Part shown: positions 50,926 through 63,318 of the stretch, piece after piece
Numbering within the stretch: the first letter of the stretch is position 1
Layout of the letters: each line of letters starts with the position of its first letter
NCBI RefSeq assembly: GCF_048544455.1
Contig: NC_133536.1
Span: 171,884,325-171,948,324 of the forward strand
Source: Silene latifolia
Lineage: Eukaryota > Streptophyta > Magnoliopsida > Caryophyllales > Caryophyllaceae
Direction: 5' to 3'
DNA length: 64,000 nt
The notes under the pieces: model-generated
The model's database searches: none
The model's input: the letters and a program-made list of their open reading frames with translations, nothing else
Told to the model about the DNA's origin: nothing
Program-made: the position numbers and the translations under genes

Positions 50926-52352
50926 GACCAACAGTCCTGGACGGATCAGTTTTAAGGCTAGGCCTTTAGCCGCTCCTCTCCTCAGCAACTTGGACAGTGG
51001 CCGTGACAAGAATTGGGCTGCTGGGTATATGTTTGTCAGGACCAATTCTTTGGGTCCTGACCTGGCGTATTTGAACTACGATGCCTGTGTTGGTGGTGAG
51101 TACCTTGAATTTTTCTCTTATCCTGCATATTTATTTGTTAGTTTTAAAGAAAGTAAGTAATCTTCAATGACTTATACCTCTTTTGTTTGCAGTTGATGAT
51201 TGGTCCAGTGAGATCGAGTATCCTACTGCAAGCCTTTCTACTTTCCTTGCAATTCCTCAATTAGAGAGGACTTGGCCTCTCTGTTGTGGGGCTGGTCATC
51301 AACCTCGTTGCCTGAAGACTGAAGGTGCTGCTAGGGTGCCCAAGCCTTCAAAAGTTGCCAGTGCTTCTACTTCAGGCAGTAAGTCTATTTGTTCTCGTTT
51401 TGGTTTTGCTTATATTTCTATTTTGGCTTTTTCATGACGGCCTGTCTTTATTGCTAATATAGTGTCTCGTGTTATAGCCACTAGATCATCCACTCGCCTT
51501 GCCAGGTTTGGCATGGCTGACCTTTCTGCTAGGTTGGCCAAGGTCAAAGAGGAGACTTCTCAGGGAGGTGGCGATACTGAGCATGTCATTGATTTAACTG
51601 AGTTGCCTGCTACTCCCAAGGTCTCATCTGCTCCGGTTGATCCTGCTGAAACAAGTTCAGCAGCCCAGAAGAGAAAAGTGGAGGAAGTTGATTTGTCTGC
51701 CCCAGTCAGAGAGGTGGGTGTCAGGGTGGATAATTTGGAGGCTGCCAGGTTGAATATTAGTGATTATGCCACTTCCAAATCTGATGTTATGCTTACCCTT
51801 GATCCTATTGAGACTACTACTCAGGCGGTTCCTTCAATAGATCATGCTGTCAGCCTTTTGGCAGGTGCCTAGGCTGCTGTGAGAGAGGTATATGTAGTTA
51901 TTTTTTAAATATGTGTGTATATTTTATTTAGAGGTTTTTATTTATTATGATATAATATTTATACTATTTTTGTTTCTGTTCAGGGTGCTGCAGCTTGTCT
52001 CCATAATGCTTATCAGGCTACCTCTTTGGTGGCCAGGATTGATCTTATGAGATCTGCTTATGATAAGCTGAAGTTTGAACTGGATTTCGCTCGGGCTGAT
52101 CTGGCTGCAGGGATTGCTTACTTAGCGAAGGTGAAGGCTGAGAGGGATGCTGCTAAGGCTGAGGCAAGCTCGAGTAAGCAGCTTGTGCAGGAGGGACTGG
52201 ACAGGAATGAGGAGCTTACCCTGGAGAGGGATGATTTGGAGTTCAAGCTCGATGATGCTTCCTTGTACTTCTTCATCAATGGGAAAGTGGCTGATATGTC
52301 GGAGCCTGTGGAAGCCACGACAAATTGGAACCCTGAAGCTGAGATAGCCTTT

Positions 52353-53848
52353 TGATGCGTGTCCTAAATATGATGTTTTACACCCTATTTTACACGCATT
52401 TCAGAGCTCATTTATGTAGTTTAAGGTTACTATTTACCCCATTTCGTCTACTTTCGTATCTTTATATAATATTGAAGATTTATGCGGAAATGAGTAGATT
52501 TTGAGCCAAATCCGTCCCCGAGTATCTTGCACTGCATTTGACGTGAAGTATTCACTCAAGGAACGAGGTTGGTGCGCATTTTGAGGCCCGAAAGACAAAC
52601 CCACGAGAAGTTAGAAGTCAAATACCAGCTAAAGCAGTCGATCGACTGGACCTCTTAGTTGATCGACCAACCCACGGGTTCCAGTAGCTATTATGCATCG
52701 CAGACTAGTCGATCGACCGGTCCCAGTGGTCGATCGACCAAACCGCTACTTCAGACGTGAATCAATAGATCGAGAAACTTGAAGCCCAAAGCTATATTAG
52801 GTTTAGGAATAAAGTTACGAGAGTTTTCTATATAACGTAACCTAGTTTACAGATATATTTGTTCAGAAATTTATCTAGTTTTCCTTCAGTTCTTTATCAG
52901 TTTAGCATATCAAATAATTAGGGTTCGGAATATTGTTTTCATTCGTTCTTTTAAATCTTTCCGTTACAATTCATCTTCACGGTATTTTCCTCTGCTTATT
53001 TTCAGTTTCGTTACTTTTTTGTCCATAGTATAAAATTGTTAGTTAATTTCCCGAAGCCAATTATCGTTTTATGCAAGACCTTTATTCCGCCAATTTAAGT
53101 ATGGATTCTGTAGTTAGTTTTGTCAATTCCATTGTTGTTATCATTCCTTGTATGAGTAGCTAAATTAATTGTGCTGGGATGTAGGGAATCTGTAGGATTA
53201 GGCGGCGTAGAATAGTAAACTGAAATCGCTTGTCAGTCGATCGACTGCCATACCCAGTCGATTGACTGACCACGTGAGGTGTTACATTCGTTTTAATTGT
53301 TTTAATTTCTATATTTGACGAATCGAGTGCACGCGACTAGTTGAATGTTTAGGCTTTGACTGACCCATTAGATCTAAAGATAGGGAAGGTTGATTGACCA
53401 TCAATTAAAATGACTAAACTATGATGAGATCGAAAGATAGGTAAAGTTTAGGTTTTTAGTCACTTTTCAGGACGAAAGTCAGTATTAGTGATATTAGGGA
53501 CTTGTAGCGATATCGAAAGATGCTACTTGTTAAGAGTGGACCGAGAGAACCTCTTGTTTTCCCGCCTCATGTGTTTGATTTAGACCTACTTAGTATGCTG
53601 CCGCCGAAACTATAGTGAACCGACCATCCTAGTACCCCTTCTTTTATCTGTTTTACCCGTCTATTTAGTTTATTGCCTTTAGCTTTAGACCAATTCAATT
53701 CAACCCCCACATTCGTTACCTTAGACTAGAATTAGACAATTATTAATTACATTCGCCTCCTTGTGGTTCGACCCTGTTACCACTAGCCTAGGTTAGTTTT
53801 AATAGGAAATATAAATTTTATTTTTGGTACTCACAACGACGGGTATCA
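52353..53848 (+). repeat. Element G LTR copy 1 (+)
   Basis: 1496 bp, from TGATGCGTGTCC to GACGGGTATCA. It carries paired AGTCGATCGACT-type palindromes near 52638/52662, 52709/52730 and 53237/53258. It is followed by the PBS. Confidence 0.92.
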
Positions 53849-53850
53849 AA

Positions 53851-53871
53851 TTTTGGTGCCGTTGCCGGGGA
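53851..53871 (+). other. Primer-binding site of element G
   Basis: TTTTGGTGCCGTTGCCGGGG, the TGGYGCCGTTGCCGGGG type seen in Athila elements, begins two bases after the LTR. Confidence 0.85.
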
Positions 53872-53974
53872 GGCAATTGTTCTAATTTTTAGTTGTTTTA
53901 TTTTAGTCTGTTTCTTGGTTTAAGGGACATTCGTTCCTTAAAATATTCTTATATTCTTCTTGTAGTTTCATCTT

Positions 53975-56900
53975 ATGCGCAGGTCACAGGGTGGTGAATT
54001 ACTACCGTTCAATCCCGAGATTGAGAAGACCGTGCGAGAGTTGAGACGATCATCTAGAGTATTGCCGTCAGAGGAAGATCTGAGTACTCTGTCTAGTTAC
54101 TACGAGAACGAGCTATACGAGGAGGATCCACCTTCATCACCCATTTCCACTTCTTCAGCTGAGACAGTCACATCTCCATAATTTCCAGTCATGGCTGAGG
54201 AAGCAAGTATAGCAAGTCACTCTGAGCCGACAGCTGCAAACCTATACAAGGGGTTCGAGTTACCTTGAGATGATAGGAAATTCGAACCGAAGCCTGCTTA
54301 TATCAACTTGGTTGAGAGAAACCAATTCAGGGGAGCTGCAAATGAAGATGCAGCCAAGCATATGGAAATATTTATTGATTATTGCTTCTCTATACCCCCG
54401 CCGACCGGTGTGACCCAGGACCAAATAAAAGAGACTATGTTTATATTCTCACTCCGCGATGCAGCAAGGGAGTGGTACAGAGATCTGGACCGAGCTGCTA
54501 GTGGGATCACCGGCTGGAATTCTTTGGCCTTGGCATTCTACAAGAAGTACTTTTCTGCCTCGAAGACGAATGCTATTAGAGCTCAAATCACGAGCTTTAA
54601 ACAGGGGCCTGATGAGAACTTTCATGAGGCATGGGTCCGTTTCAAGAAACTGGTGCGAACCATTCCGCATCATGGGTTTGAGAAGTGGAGCCTATGCAAT
54701 CAGTTCTACAATGGGCTCTATGACGATCAAAGGGCTATCCTGGATGCGAAAGCTAATGGTAGATTCCAGGAGAATACGAGGGAGACTAAGGGGTGGAAGA
54801 TCATTGATGACTTGGCCACCCACAAAGCTGAGTATGGGAATTCCCGGGGAAATCAAAGGAGAGCTGCTGAATCTCCTTCTGTAGCTGCATTAGAAGCTCT
54901 CACGGCGAGATTTGACAAATATGAGTTGGGAGGAGCTTCAAAAGGAGGAATGTACCATGTTAATGCTATTTCTGACGGTCCTTTCGTCTGTAAAAGATGT
55001 GGAGCTGAGGGACATGTTTCAGAAAATTGTCCTAGTCCCTTTGAGTCTTATGCTGCTTTTCAACATTATAGGCAGACAAATACTTACTTTGAGCCGAATA
55101 CCCACCCCAACTTGAGGTGGAATAGCCAAAATGTCTTGAATCCGACTCAACCTCCACCACAGCAGCAGCAGTAGCAGAATTATGTGCCCCCTCATAAGCA
55201 GCAACAATATCAAAAGCCTTCGTATGTCCCTCAGCAGCAACAACAATCCCAAAATTCTGAATTTGCCGAATTGAAGAACTTGTTGCTGAAGGAGTCCCAA
55301 ACTAGAGAGGACGGGATGAAGATGTTAGAGAGCCAAATTGCCCAATTGGCTAGCAAGAACACAAATCGAGCTCCGGGACATTTACCGACTCAAACGGACC
55401 AAAAGGAGACCCTTTATGCCATTACTTTGAGGAGTGGGTCTACTCTTGATGGACCCGTTATGGTTGAGGATGCTACTGAAAAAGATGAGGCGGAACCGAG
55501 TCAGAAGAAGGCAGTGGCGAATAAAAACAAGAAAAAGACGATTAGCAGGTATGTCAGTCGATCGACTGACATACCCGGTCGATCGACTGAAGTGCGACAA
55601 ATAGTAGCTTCTGGTCCTGTACAAGTCAGTCGATCGACTGACCAACCTGGTCGATCGACTAAGATTGATGCTGAAGGTGATTCTTTTCGTCCTCCAATGC
55701 CCGATAACTTGAGGGATCACTTGTTTCGAGGTACTACATCCCCGAAAATATTGAGGACAGACGCAACTGCTGATGGGTCCATTCCGGTTCCGAAGTACGA
55801 CCCTATGTCGATTAATGGTTCACATTTGAGACGGTGTGAAGAAGGATCAAGCTACAACAAGGAGAAGGTGGTGGATTTTCAGCCTAAGTCCACCGATGTC
55901 GGCACGAGAGACATAGAGGAGAGGGCAAAGTTGCTACTTTCAGCCCCCTATCCGGAGAGATTGGTGCCGACGAAGGAACAGGTATCATTTAATAAGTTTG
56001 AAAAGGTTATTCGTAGCTTAAATGTACAAGTTCCTTTCCTAGAATTAGTAAATCAAGTGCCTACTTACACAAAATTCATGAAACAACTTTTGTCCAAAAA
56101 GAAGTCACTTGAAACTGTGCACACCGTCGCACTCACTGAAGAGTCATGCTCCTATTTGACCCATACTGCACCCCTTAAGCTAGAAGACCCTGGTAGTTTT
56201 TCAGTTCCATGTAATATTGGCACCTTTCCTATTGAGAAAGCCTTATGTGACTTAGGAGCCAGTATTAGTGTGATGCCCTTGAGTCTTGCTAGGAAGCTCA
56301 AATTGACTAGATTTGCTGTGACCAACATTACAGTACAGATGGCTGATCGCTCTGCGGTCCAGCCAATAGGAGTCTTAGAGGATATTCCCGTGCAAATAGG
56401 GAAGTTCTTTTTCCCTGTTGACTTCGTAGTACTTGATATGCCCGAAGATGCCCACATTCCTATCATACTAGGTAGACCATTCCTGCACACTGCTGGTGCG
56501 GTTATTGATGTTGGTTCGGGTACTTTGACCTTAAAGGTAGGCAAGCATTCCATTGTCTTTGCCCATACAGCTAGGAATAAAGACCCCATGTGGCCCGTAA
56601 CTTGTAATACGGTTTCTGAAAAGAAATCTTATTTTGTGCTTCCTGATATGCCTATCTCTACCCCTACTCCTGTTATAACACCTCCACCCAGACTGGGAGC
56701 AAAGTGGAGGAAGATTCTTCTGTTTTAGACATTGCAGGAGCTGGTTTGGGGAAGGAAGAGCCACGTGTTGCTCCAGCCGTGAAGGAGCCAATTGTTCAAA
56801 GAGGTGGTCTAGGATGCCTTAGCTATGGCACTGATGAGGATCCTGAAGATGAGCCGGTCAAAGCAACGGAGTTTGATCTGGATTCCGACGAGTCCGAAGA

Positions 56901-57058
56901 GGTCATTGCTTAGGACGATGTTGAAGCTGTTGATCCGTTGAGTCTTGCAGACGATGGAACTGAGAGTGCAGCTGAGAAGATGAGCACTGTTGAGGCTACC
57001 TCTTGTAGCCAGAAGCCGACCAAGTGGGCCATCCCGTGGCCGTTCTTGATCAACTATT
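53975..57058 (+). pseudogene. Athila-like gag-protease polyprotein with stop codons
   Basis: The start at 53975 reads MRRSQGGELLPFNPEIEKTV, an Athila-type gag start. The capsid region follows (AAKHMEIFIDYCFS, REWYRDLDRAASG, TGWNSLALAFYKKYF, HEAWVRFKKLVRTIPHHG), then a CCHC knuckle (CKRCGAEGHVSENC), a Gln-rich spacer, and the protease with CDLGASISVMPLSLARKL and IPIILGRPFLHTAGAVID. In-frame stops lie at 54179 (TAA), 54269 (TGA) and 55172 (TAG), all single C-to-T or similar changes. A frame change near 56695 moves the reading to EEDSSVLDIAGAG, which ends near 57058. The palindromic DNA motif TCGATCGA is translated twice as SRSTD..GRST. No RT follows. Confidence 0.85.
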
Positions 57059-59300
57059 AGTTGATTGCTTGAAACTTTTTCACAAACTTTACATTTTATT
57101 TGCTTTCGTTGAACCTTTTTATTCATTGCTTTTGTGTGCGCGAGACTTCGCATTTTACGTTTTCTTAGGATTTTCAGTACCGTATAATATTGCTTTTGCG
57201 CAATTTTGGGCGCGTATTATTATGCATTTGCAGGTTTTTAGACCTCATTAGCTCAAGTTATTGAGCTAATTCGAAGAAATCAGAAGTTGCAGCAGTTATT
57301 CCAGTCGATCGACTGACCCTTATGGTCGATCGACTGAGCTGCACAGTTCCAGGAGCTTCTGTTCCTGACATGTTGGACGATCGACTGAGTAATGTGGTCG
57401 ATCGACCAAGGCCGCTGCTGTACCTGTTCACGACCTCTCCCCTGCTGCGTTTGGTCGATTTGCGGAATTACGGGAGTTTTCTACTCCACTTTATTTTCTG
57501 TCATAAATCTGATCTCTTCAATTTCCTTATCTTATGCACATTATCACCGCTTCAACATTGCTTTCTCGGTTTTATGCGTGGCATTGTTGTCTTTTCAGGT
57601 ACTTATTGGTAGCACTGCTAGCTACTGAAACCTCCTAGCTCACGCTGGTTTGGGGAGGTTTCCTTTTGCTGCGCTTAAAGTCTTGTGAGTTTCTAAGCCT
57701 TACTTCATGTCCTTTATAGTTTGCTGAAGCAATTCCAGTTTTCCTTTTCTTCATTACATGATTTTGCACAATGGGGACATTGTGCGATTTGGTTTGGGGA
57801 AGGGTTTTGCGTTGCATCTCATTCTATCCTTCATTCACGTTTACATTTTGTTTTGCATTGTTGTTTTATTTTCCTTTATATATACAGAAAATTCAAAAAA
57901 TTGAAAAATTTCAAAAAACATTCAAAAAGATGCACGTTTATTTTAGCATATAGTTCGAGTCGGAACGGTAGTATTTCAATGATGACATTGCATTTGCATC
58001 TGTTTATGCCTAAGCCGTGCTTAACTGACATGTTGTTAGTAGAATCATATATGCATAGTCTACGAGTTTTCGTTAAATTTCTTGCTGAACTTGAGACTTG
58101 ACTTTGATTTTTGGCAAGCTACATCATATTTCTGAGATTTAGAGCCTATAAGTGGTGACATTCATGACCAGTTTATCTAGGATGTGAGTAGTTACTCCTT
58201 ATAAGACATGTTACATAATTGTGCATAAATATGAACTTAATCTGCTTAATACATGTATGCATTCGGTTTGTGGTTAGTTGACACATGTGGAAGAGGTCAC
58301 CCCTTTTTTTTTTCTTTTTGCCCATAAGTTCCACACTGCCAAAAACAGCCTTTTTGTCCCATTACTACATCCTACATCTAGCCTGCCCTTGTCAAGCTAG
58401 TAGTTTACGTTCTGGGATTGTTACTTCGTTTTAGTGGGATATGCTCATTTTGAGATGAAGTTGGGAAGATGAAAAAAGGAATGAAGGAGAGAAAGAAACA
58501 AAGAAAACAGAAAAAAGAAAAAAGAAAAAAAAAGAAGAAGAAAAATGATTCGAAAAAGAAAGAAAAAAAGAGTTACGTGCTGTACTGTAGAGTGCGGTCG
58601 ATCGACTACCCATCTTGGTCGATCGACTGCAACTCGAGAAAGAAAGAAAAATCAATTCGCATGATTTAAGTCCTTATTCAAATGGCGATTTTTGTTCCCA
58701 TGTTTCATTTGTATCTTATGGGGAGTTGGTTGATTATAATTATTTCGGAGATTGTGAGTTTTGTGCTTGCTATAGCACCGTGTCAATTGAAGTGTGAGCA
58801 GGAAATGGATATTATCATATGGTTTTGTTACGGTACTAGCTTGATCACCTTTACCCCCACATTCCCATAAATGTTTTGCCTTTCCTGCCCCTTATCTCAC
58901 ATATCCCATATATACCTCGGCATGTGTCATGGTCATTTGTTTGGTTGGAATGCATATGTACGGTTGTAGAGATTACTTTCATATTATATTGCAGGCACGT
59001 TCTTGTAGGTCGTAGTTAGGTGAGTGTCATTACAATATGAATTCTTTCTATCTTTCACATATATTCACCTGCATTTATTGAGTGATTTGAGCGACCCGTG
59101 AGAGTCCAATTTGATAAGTCTCTATAGCTGACGGTTCAGCAGTTTTTAGCGACTCTACAACTCGTTTGCAAGATTCATATTCTAATTGATTGTTGGTTGT
59201 TGCATTAAATTGGTTTAGGCTATTCAATTGCATTTCGCTCTGAGATTGAACTCGTTCCTTTAGATCGAGTCTAGTTCTTTCTTGGAGACAAGCAAGGGTT
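57059..59300 (+). other. Element G region between protease and LTR 2, no RT or integrase
   Basis: About 2.2 kb without a credible protein. It has paired TCGATCGA palindromes near 57305/57326, 57376/57396 and 58598/58618, an A-rich tract at 58470-58570, and a GCACAATGGGGACATTGTGC inverted repeat at 57766-57786 followed by TTTGGTTTGGGGAAGG, which resembles a polypurine tract. If pol was ever present it was cleanly lost. Confidence 0.7.
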
Positions 59301-59315
59301 TGGTTTGGGGAAGTT
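59297..59315 (+). other. Polypurine tract of element G
   Basis: GGTTTGGTTTGGGGAAGTT directly precedes LTR 2. Confidence 0.7.
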
Positions 59316-60810
59316 TGATGCGTGTCCTAAATATGATGTTTTACACCCTATTTTACACGCATTTCAGAGCTCATTTATGTAGTTTAAGGTTAATATTTGC
59401 CCCATTTCGTCTACTTTCGTATCTTTATGTAATATTGTAGATTTATGCGGAAATGAGTAGATTTTGAGCCAAATCCGTCCCCGAGTATCTTGCACTGCAT
59501 TTGACGTGAAGTATTCACTCAAGGAACGAGCTTGGTGCGCATTTCGAGGCCCGAAAGACAAACCCACGAGAAGTTAGAAGTCAAGTACCAGCTAAAGTAG
59601 TGATCGACTGGACCTCTTAGTCGACCGACCAACCCACGGGTTCCAGTAGCTACTATGCATCGCAGACTAGTCGATCGACCGGTCCCAGTGGTCGATTGAC
59701 CAAACAACTACATCAGACGTGAATCAATAGATCGAGAAACTTAAAGCCCAAAGCTATATTAGGTTTAGGAATAAAGTTACGAGAGTTTTCTATATAACGT
59801 AACCTAGTTTATAGATACATTCGTTCAGAAATTTATCTAGTTTTCTATCAGTTCTTTATCAGTTTAGCATATCAATTAATTAGGGTTCGGAATATTGTTT
59901 TCATTCGTTCTTTTAAATCTTTCCGTTACAATTCATCTTCACGGTATTTTCCTCTGCTTATTTTCAGTTTCGTTACTTTTTTGTCCATAGTATAGAATTG
60001 TTAGTTAATTTCCCGAGGCCAATTATCGTTTTATGCTCGACCTTTATTCCGTCAATTTAAGTATGAATTATGTAGTTAGTTTTGTCGATTCCATTGTTGT
60101 TATCATTCCTAGTATGAGTAGCTAAATTAATTGTGCTGGGATGTAGGGAATCTGTAGGATTAGGCGGCGTAGAATAGTAGACTGAAATCGCGTGTCAGTC
60201 GATCGACTGCCATACCCAGTCGATCGACTGACCACGTGAGGTGTTACCTTCGTTTTAATTGTTTTAATTTCTATATGTGACGAATCGAGTGCACGCGACT
60301 AGTTGAATGTTTAGGTTTTGACTGACCCATTAGATCGAAAGATAGGGAAGGTTGATTGACCATCAATTAAAATGACTAAACTATGCTGAGATCGAAAGAT
60401 AGGTAAAGTTTAGGTTTTTAGTCACTTTTCAGGACGAAAGTCAGTATTAGTGATATTAGGGACTTGTAGCGAGATCGAAAGATGCTACTTGTTAAGAGTG
60501 GGCCGAGAGGACCTCTTGTTTTCCCGCCTCATGTGTTTGATTTAGACCTACTTAGTATGCTGCCGCCGAAACTATAGTGAACCGACCATCCTAATACCCC
60601 TTCTTTTATCTGTTTTACCCGTCTTTTTTGTTTATTGCCTTTAGCTTTAGACCAATTCAATTCAACCCCCACATTCGTTACCTTAGACTAGAATTAGACA
60701 ATTATTAATTACATTCGCCTCCTTGTGGTTCGACCCTGTTACCACTAGCCTAGGTTAGTTTTAATAGGAAATATAAATTTTATTTTTGGTACTCACAACG
60801 ACGGGTATCA
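59316..60810 (+). repeat. Element G LTR copy 2 (+)
   Basis: 1495 bp and a close match to copy 1. It is followed not by flanking DNA but by AATTTTGGCG, which looks like the first bases of the internal region (AATTTTGGTG after copy 1). Confidence 0.92.
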
Positions 60811-60824
60811 AATTTTGGCGAATT

Positions 60825-62283
60825 TGATACCCGTCGTTGTGAGTACCAAAAATAAAATTTATATTTCCTATTAAAACTAACCTAGGCTAGTGGTAACAGG
60901 CTCGAACCACAAGGAGGCGAATGTAATTAATAATTGTCTAATTCTAGTCTAAGGTAACGAATGTGGGGGTTGAATTGAATTGGTCTAAAGCTAAAGGCAA
61001 TAAACAAAAAAGACGGGTAAAACAGATAAAAGAAGGGGTATTAGGATGGTCGGTTCACTATAGTTTCGGCGGCAGCATACTAAGTAGGTCTAAATCAAAC
61101 ACATGAGGCGGGAAAACAAGAGGTCCTCTCGGCCCACTCTTAACAAGTAGCATCTTTCGATCTCGCTACAAGTCCCTAATATCACTAATACTGACTTTCG
61201 TCCTGAAAAGTGACTAAAAACCTAAACTTTACCTATCTTTCGATCTCAGCATAGTTTAGTCATTTTAATTGATGGTCAATCAACCTTCCCTATCTTTCGA
61301 TCTAATGGGTCAGTCAAAACCTAAACATTCAACTAGTCGCGTGCACTCGATTCGTCAAATATAGAAATTATAACAATTAAAACGAAGGTAACACCTCACG
61401 TGGTCAGTCGATCGACTGGGTATGGCTGTCGATCGAATGACACGCGATTTCAGTCTACTATTCTACGCCGCCTAATCCTACAGATTCCCTACATCCCAAC
61501 ACAATTAATTTAGCTACTCATACTATGAATGATAACAACAATGGAATTGACAAAACTAACTACAGAATTCATACTTAAATTGACGGAATAAAGGTCTAGC
61601 ATAAAACGATAATTGGCTTCGGGAAATTAACTAACAATTCTATACTATGGACAAAAAAGTAACGAAACTGAAAATAAGCAGAGGAAAATACCGTGAAGAT
61701 GAATTGTAACGGAAAGATTTAAAAGAACGAATGAAAACAATATTCCGAACCCTAATTATTTGATATGCTAAACTGATAAAGAACTGAAGGAAAACTAGAT
61801 AAATTTCTGAACGAGTGTATCTGTAAACTAGGTTACGTTATATAGAAAACTCTCGTAACTTTATTCCTAAACCTAATATAGCTTTGGGCTTCAAGTTTCT
61901 CGATCTATTGATTCACGTCTGAAGTAGTGGTTTGGTCGATCGACCACTGGGACCGGTCGATCGACTAGTCTGCGATGCATAGTAGCTACTGGAACCCGTG
62001 GGTTGGTCGATCGACTAAGAGGTCCAGTCAATCGACTGCTTTAGCTGGTACTTGACTTCTAACTTCTCGTGGGTTTGTCTTTCGGGCCTCGAAATGCGCA
62101 CCAAGCTCGTTCCTTGAGTGAATACTTCACGTCAAATGCAGTGCAAGATACTCGGGGACGGATTTGGCTCAAAATCTACTCATTTCCGCATAAATGGGGC
62201 AAATAGTAACCTTAAACTACATAAATGAGCTCTGAAATGCGTGTAAAATAGGGTGTAAAACATCATATTTAGGACACGCATCA
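60825..62283 (-). repeat. Element G LTR copy 3, inverted
   Basis: 1459 bp, the reverse complement of the other two. It lacks about 36 bp present in the others (the TCGTCTACTTTCGTATC region near its outer end). Some variants match copy 2 (CATTTCGAGG, GAGCTTGGTG), some copy 1 (CCCGAAGCC), and some are private (GTGTTGGGATG). With copy 2 it makes a 3-kb palindrome with a 14-bp centre. Confidence 0.92.
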
Positions 62284-62408
62284 CCTTTGCTGCTTCTAAG
62301 TATCATGACCTGCACAATCTGGGCAATGAACAAAAAGTCGACTCTCCAGGGGAGCAAGATGTTGATGGAGATGAGGAGCAGGATGTTGGGGTTGATCAGA
62401 CTAAGTAA

Positions 62409-63318
62409 GGAAGTGTTGATGCTGTTTCTAAGGGGGAGCAATAATTTTATATTTTTCTTTGATGGTATTGGCCCTGGAAAGACAATTTTATTTTCTTGTT
62501 TGCTATGTTTGACTGGTCAGGGTGATTATCCCTGGCCTTAACAATTATTTTGGTGTCTTTGCCCCAGGGGGTAAGGGCTTTATAAATATGATGGTAATGG
62601 CCTTCCTTGGCTCACTTTACTTATTTCTTGATGCCTTGTTATTTGTTGTTTTTGTCAAAAATTTCCTTAATCCTGCAGAGTTTATTTCTTCAGACCTGTT
62701 AACCTGTTAAGTTTCTGAATCTGTTAACCTGTTTTTTCAGTTTTTTTTCCCCATCTTGCGATTAAAGACAACGTAAGCCTTTCAACCACATATAACTTTT
62801 ACCATAGCGGTTGAAGGAGTGGGAAAACCGGCCTGTCAGGAGGGCTTATGTCCCCTGTCTGACTAGAGGGCTTGGTACTCGGCCTGTCGAGAGGGCATTT
62901 AGACTGATGGTCGGGATAAAACACCCTTGCACCGTCTTGCTGCATCCAGCCGGTTGTAGATGTGTGCAGCAAATAGTCAGGTCAGACAATTACTTCTTGC
63001 CTGATTGGTCCAACTATTCACTGTATCTGGTGATGGTTACCAACTTCATTAGGCACATCGGGGTGCAAAAATTTAAAAAGTACATAAATAAGAAGTCTAA
63101 TGTGCAGTAGAGTAGCCCTCAATCCTGAATATTTATGCATATAATCATTTATCATGTATAATTGGGATTCAAGAAAAATGAGAGAAATTGGGTTAGTTGC
63201 ATATATAGACATGGATTGCATATAGAACATGCGAGACATATAATTTTTCAGGTAGCATGTCAGGGTAAAACACTGATAGTAAAGATGTGGTTTTTACCTG
63301 ATCAGGCCAGGATAAGAT
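62409..63318 (-). other. Element F non-coding region between integrase and the antisense gene
   Basis: No coding frame is supported. Text at 62815-62950 (GGCCTGTCAGGAGGGCTTATG and on) corresponds in opposite orientation to 30310-30440 of element I. CCTGTTAACCTGTT words match the ACAGGTTAACAGG words of I. Confidence 0.6.

Larger units (their letters stand above)
52353..62283 (+). mobile_element. Element G: Athila-like gag-protease element with an extra inverted LTR
   Basis: The insert is framed by CCTTT at 52348-52352 and 62284-62288. Its layout is LTR(+) 52353-53848, PBS, gag-protease 53975-57058, long 3' region, LTR(+) 59316-60810, a 14-bp spacer, and LTR(-) 60825-62283. Both outer ends are therefore the same U3 end (TGATGCGTGTCC). 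RT, RNase H and integrase are absent. The Athila assignment rests on the PBS and the gag and protease text. It interrupts the last exon of the antisense gene of F. Confidence 0.88.
49025..62408 (+). pseudogene. Intron-containing antisense gene of element F, split by H and G
   Basis: Coding segments: 49025-49568 joined to 50926-51095 (interrupted by H), 51193-51378, 51463-51887, and 51984-52352 joined to 62289-62408 (interrupted by G). The three introns are GT-AG (CAACG.., GTAAGTC..ATATAG, GTATATG..TTCAG at their borders) and phases agree across each: ACVG|VDDWSSEIEYP, STSG|MSRVIATRSS, AAVRE|GAACLHNAYQ. The protein starts MVAKK, has a middle around NWAAGYMFVRTNSLGPDLAYL, a Ser/Thr-rich part (VIDLTELPATPK), a long coiled-coil-like segment (DFARADLAAGIAYLAKVKAE and on) and an acidic end DGDEEQDVGVDQTK. 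Stops and a frameshift occur (49056, 49208, 49289, 51870). I do not recognise its function. Confidence 0.7.

Noticed and set aside
54449..55300. Open frames overlapping gag of element G on both strands
   Set aside because: Shadows of the gag-protease frame, which carries the capsid and zinc-knuckle motifs.
58469..58669. Lysine-rich open frame
   Set aside because: A-rich tract in the non-coding 3' region of G; no conserved sequence.
60811..62283. LTR 3 as an independent solo LTR insertion
   Set aside because: No target duplication is seen at the 60811-60824 junction, whereas CCTTT flanks the full 52353-62283 insert.
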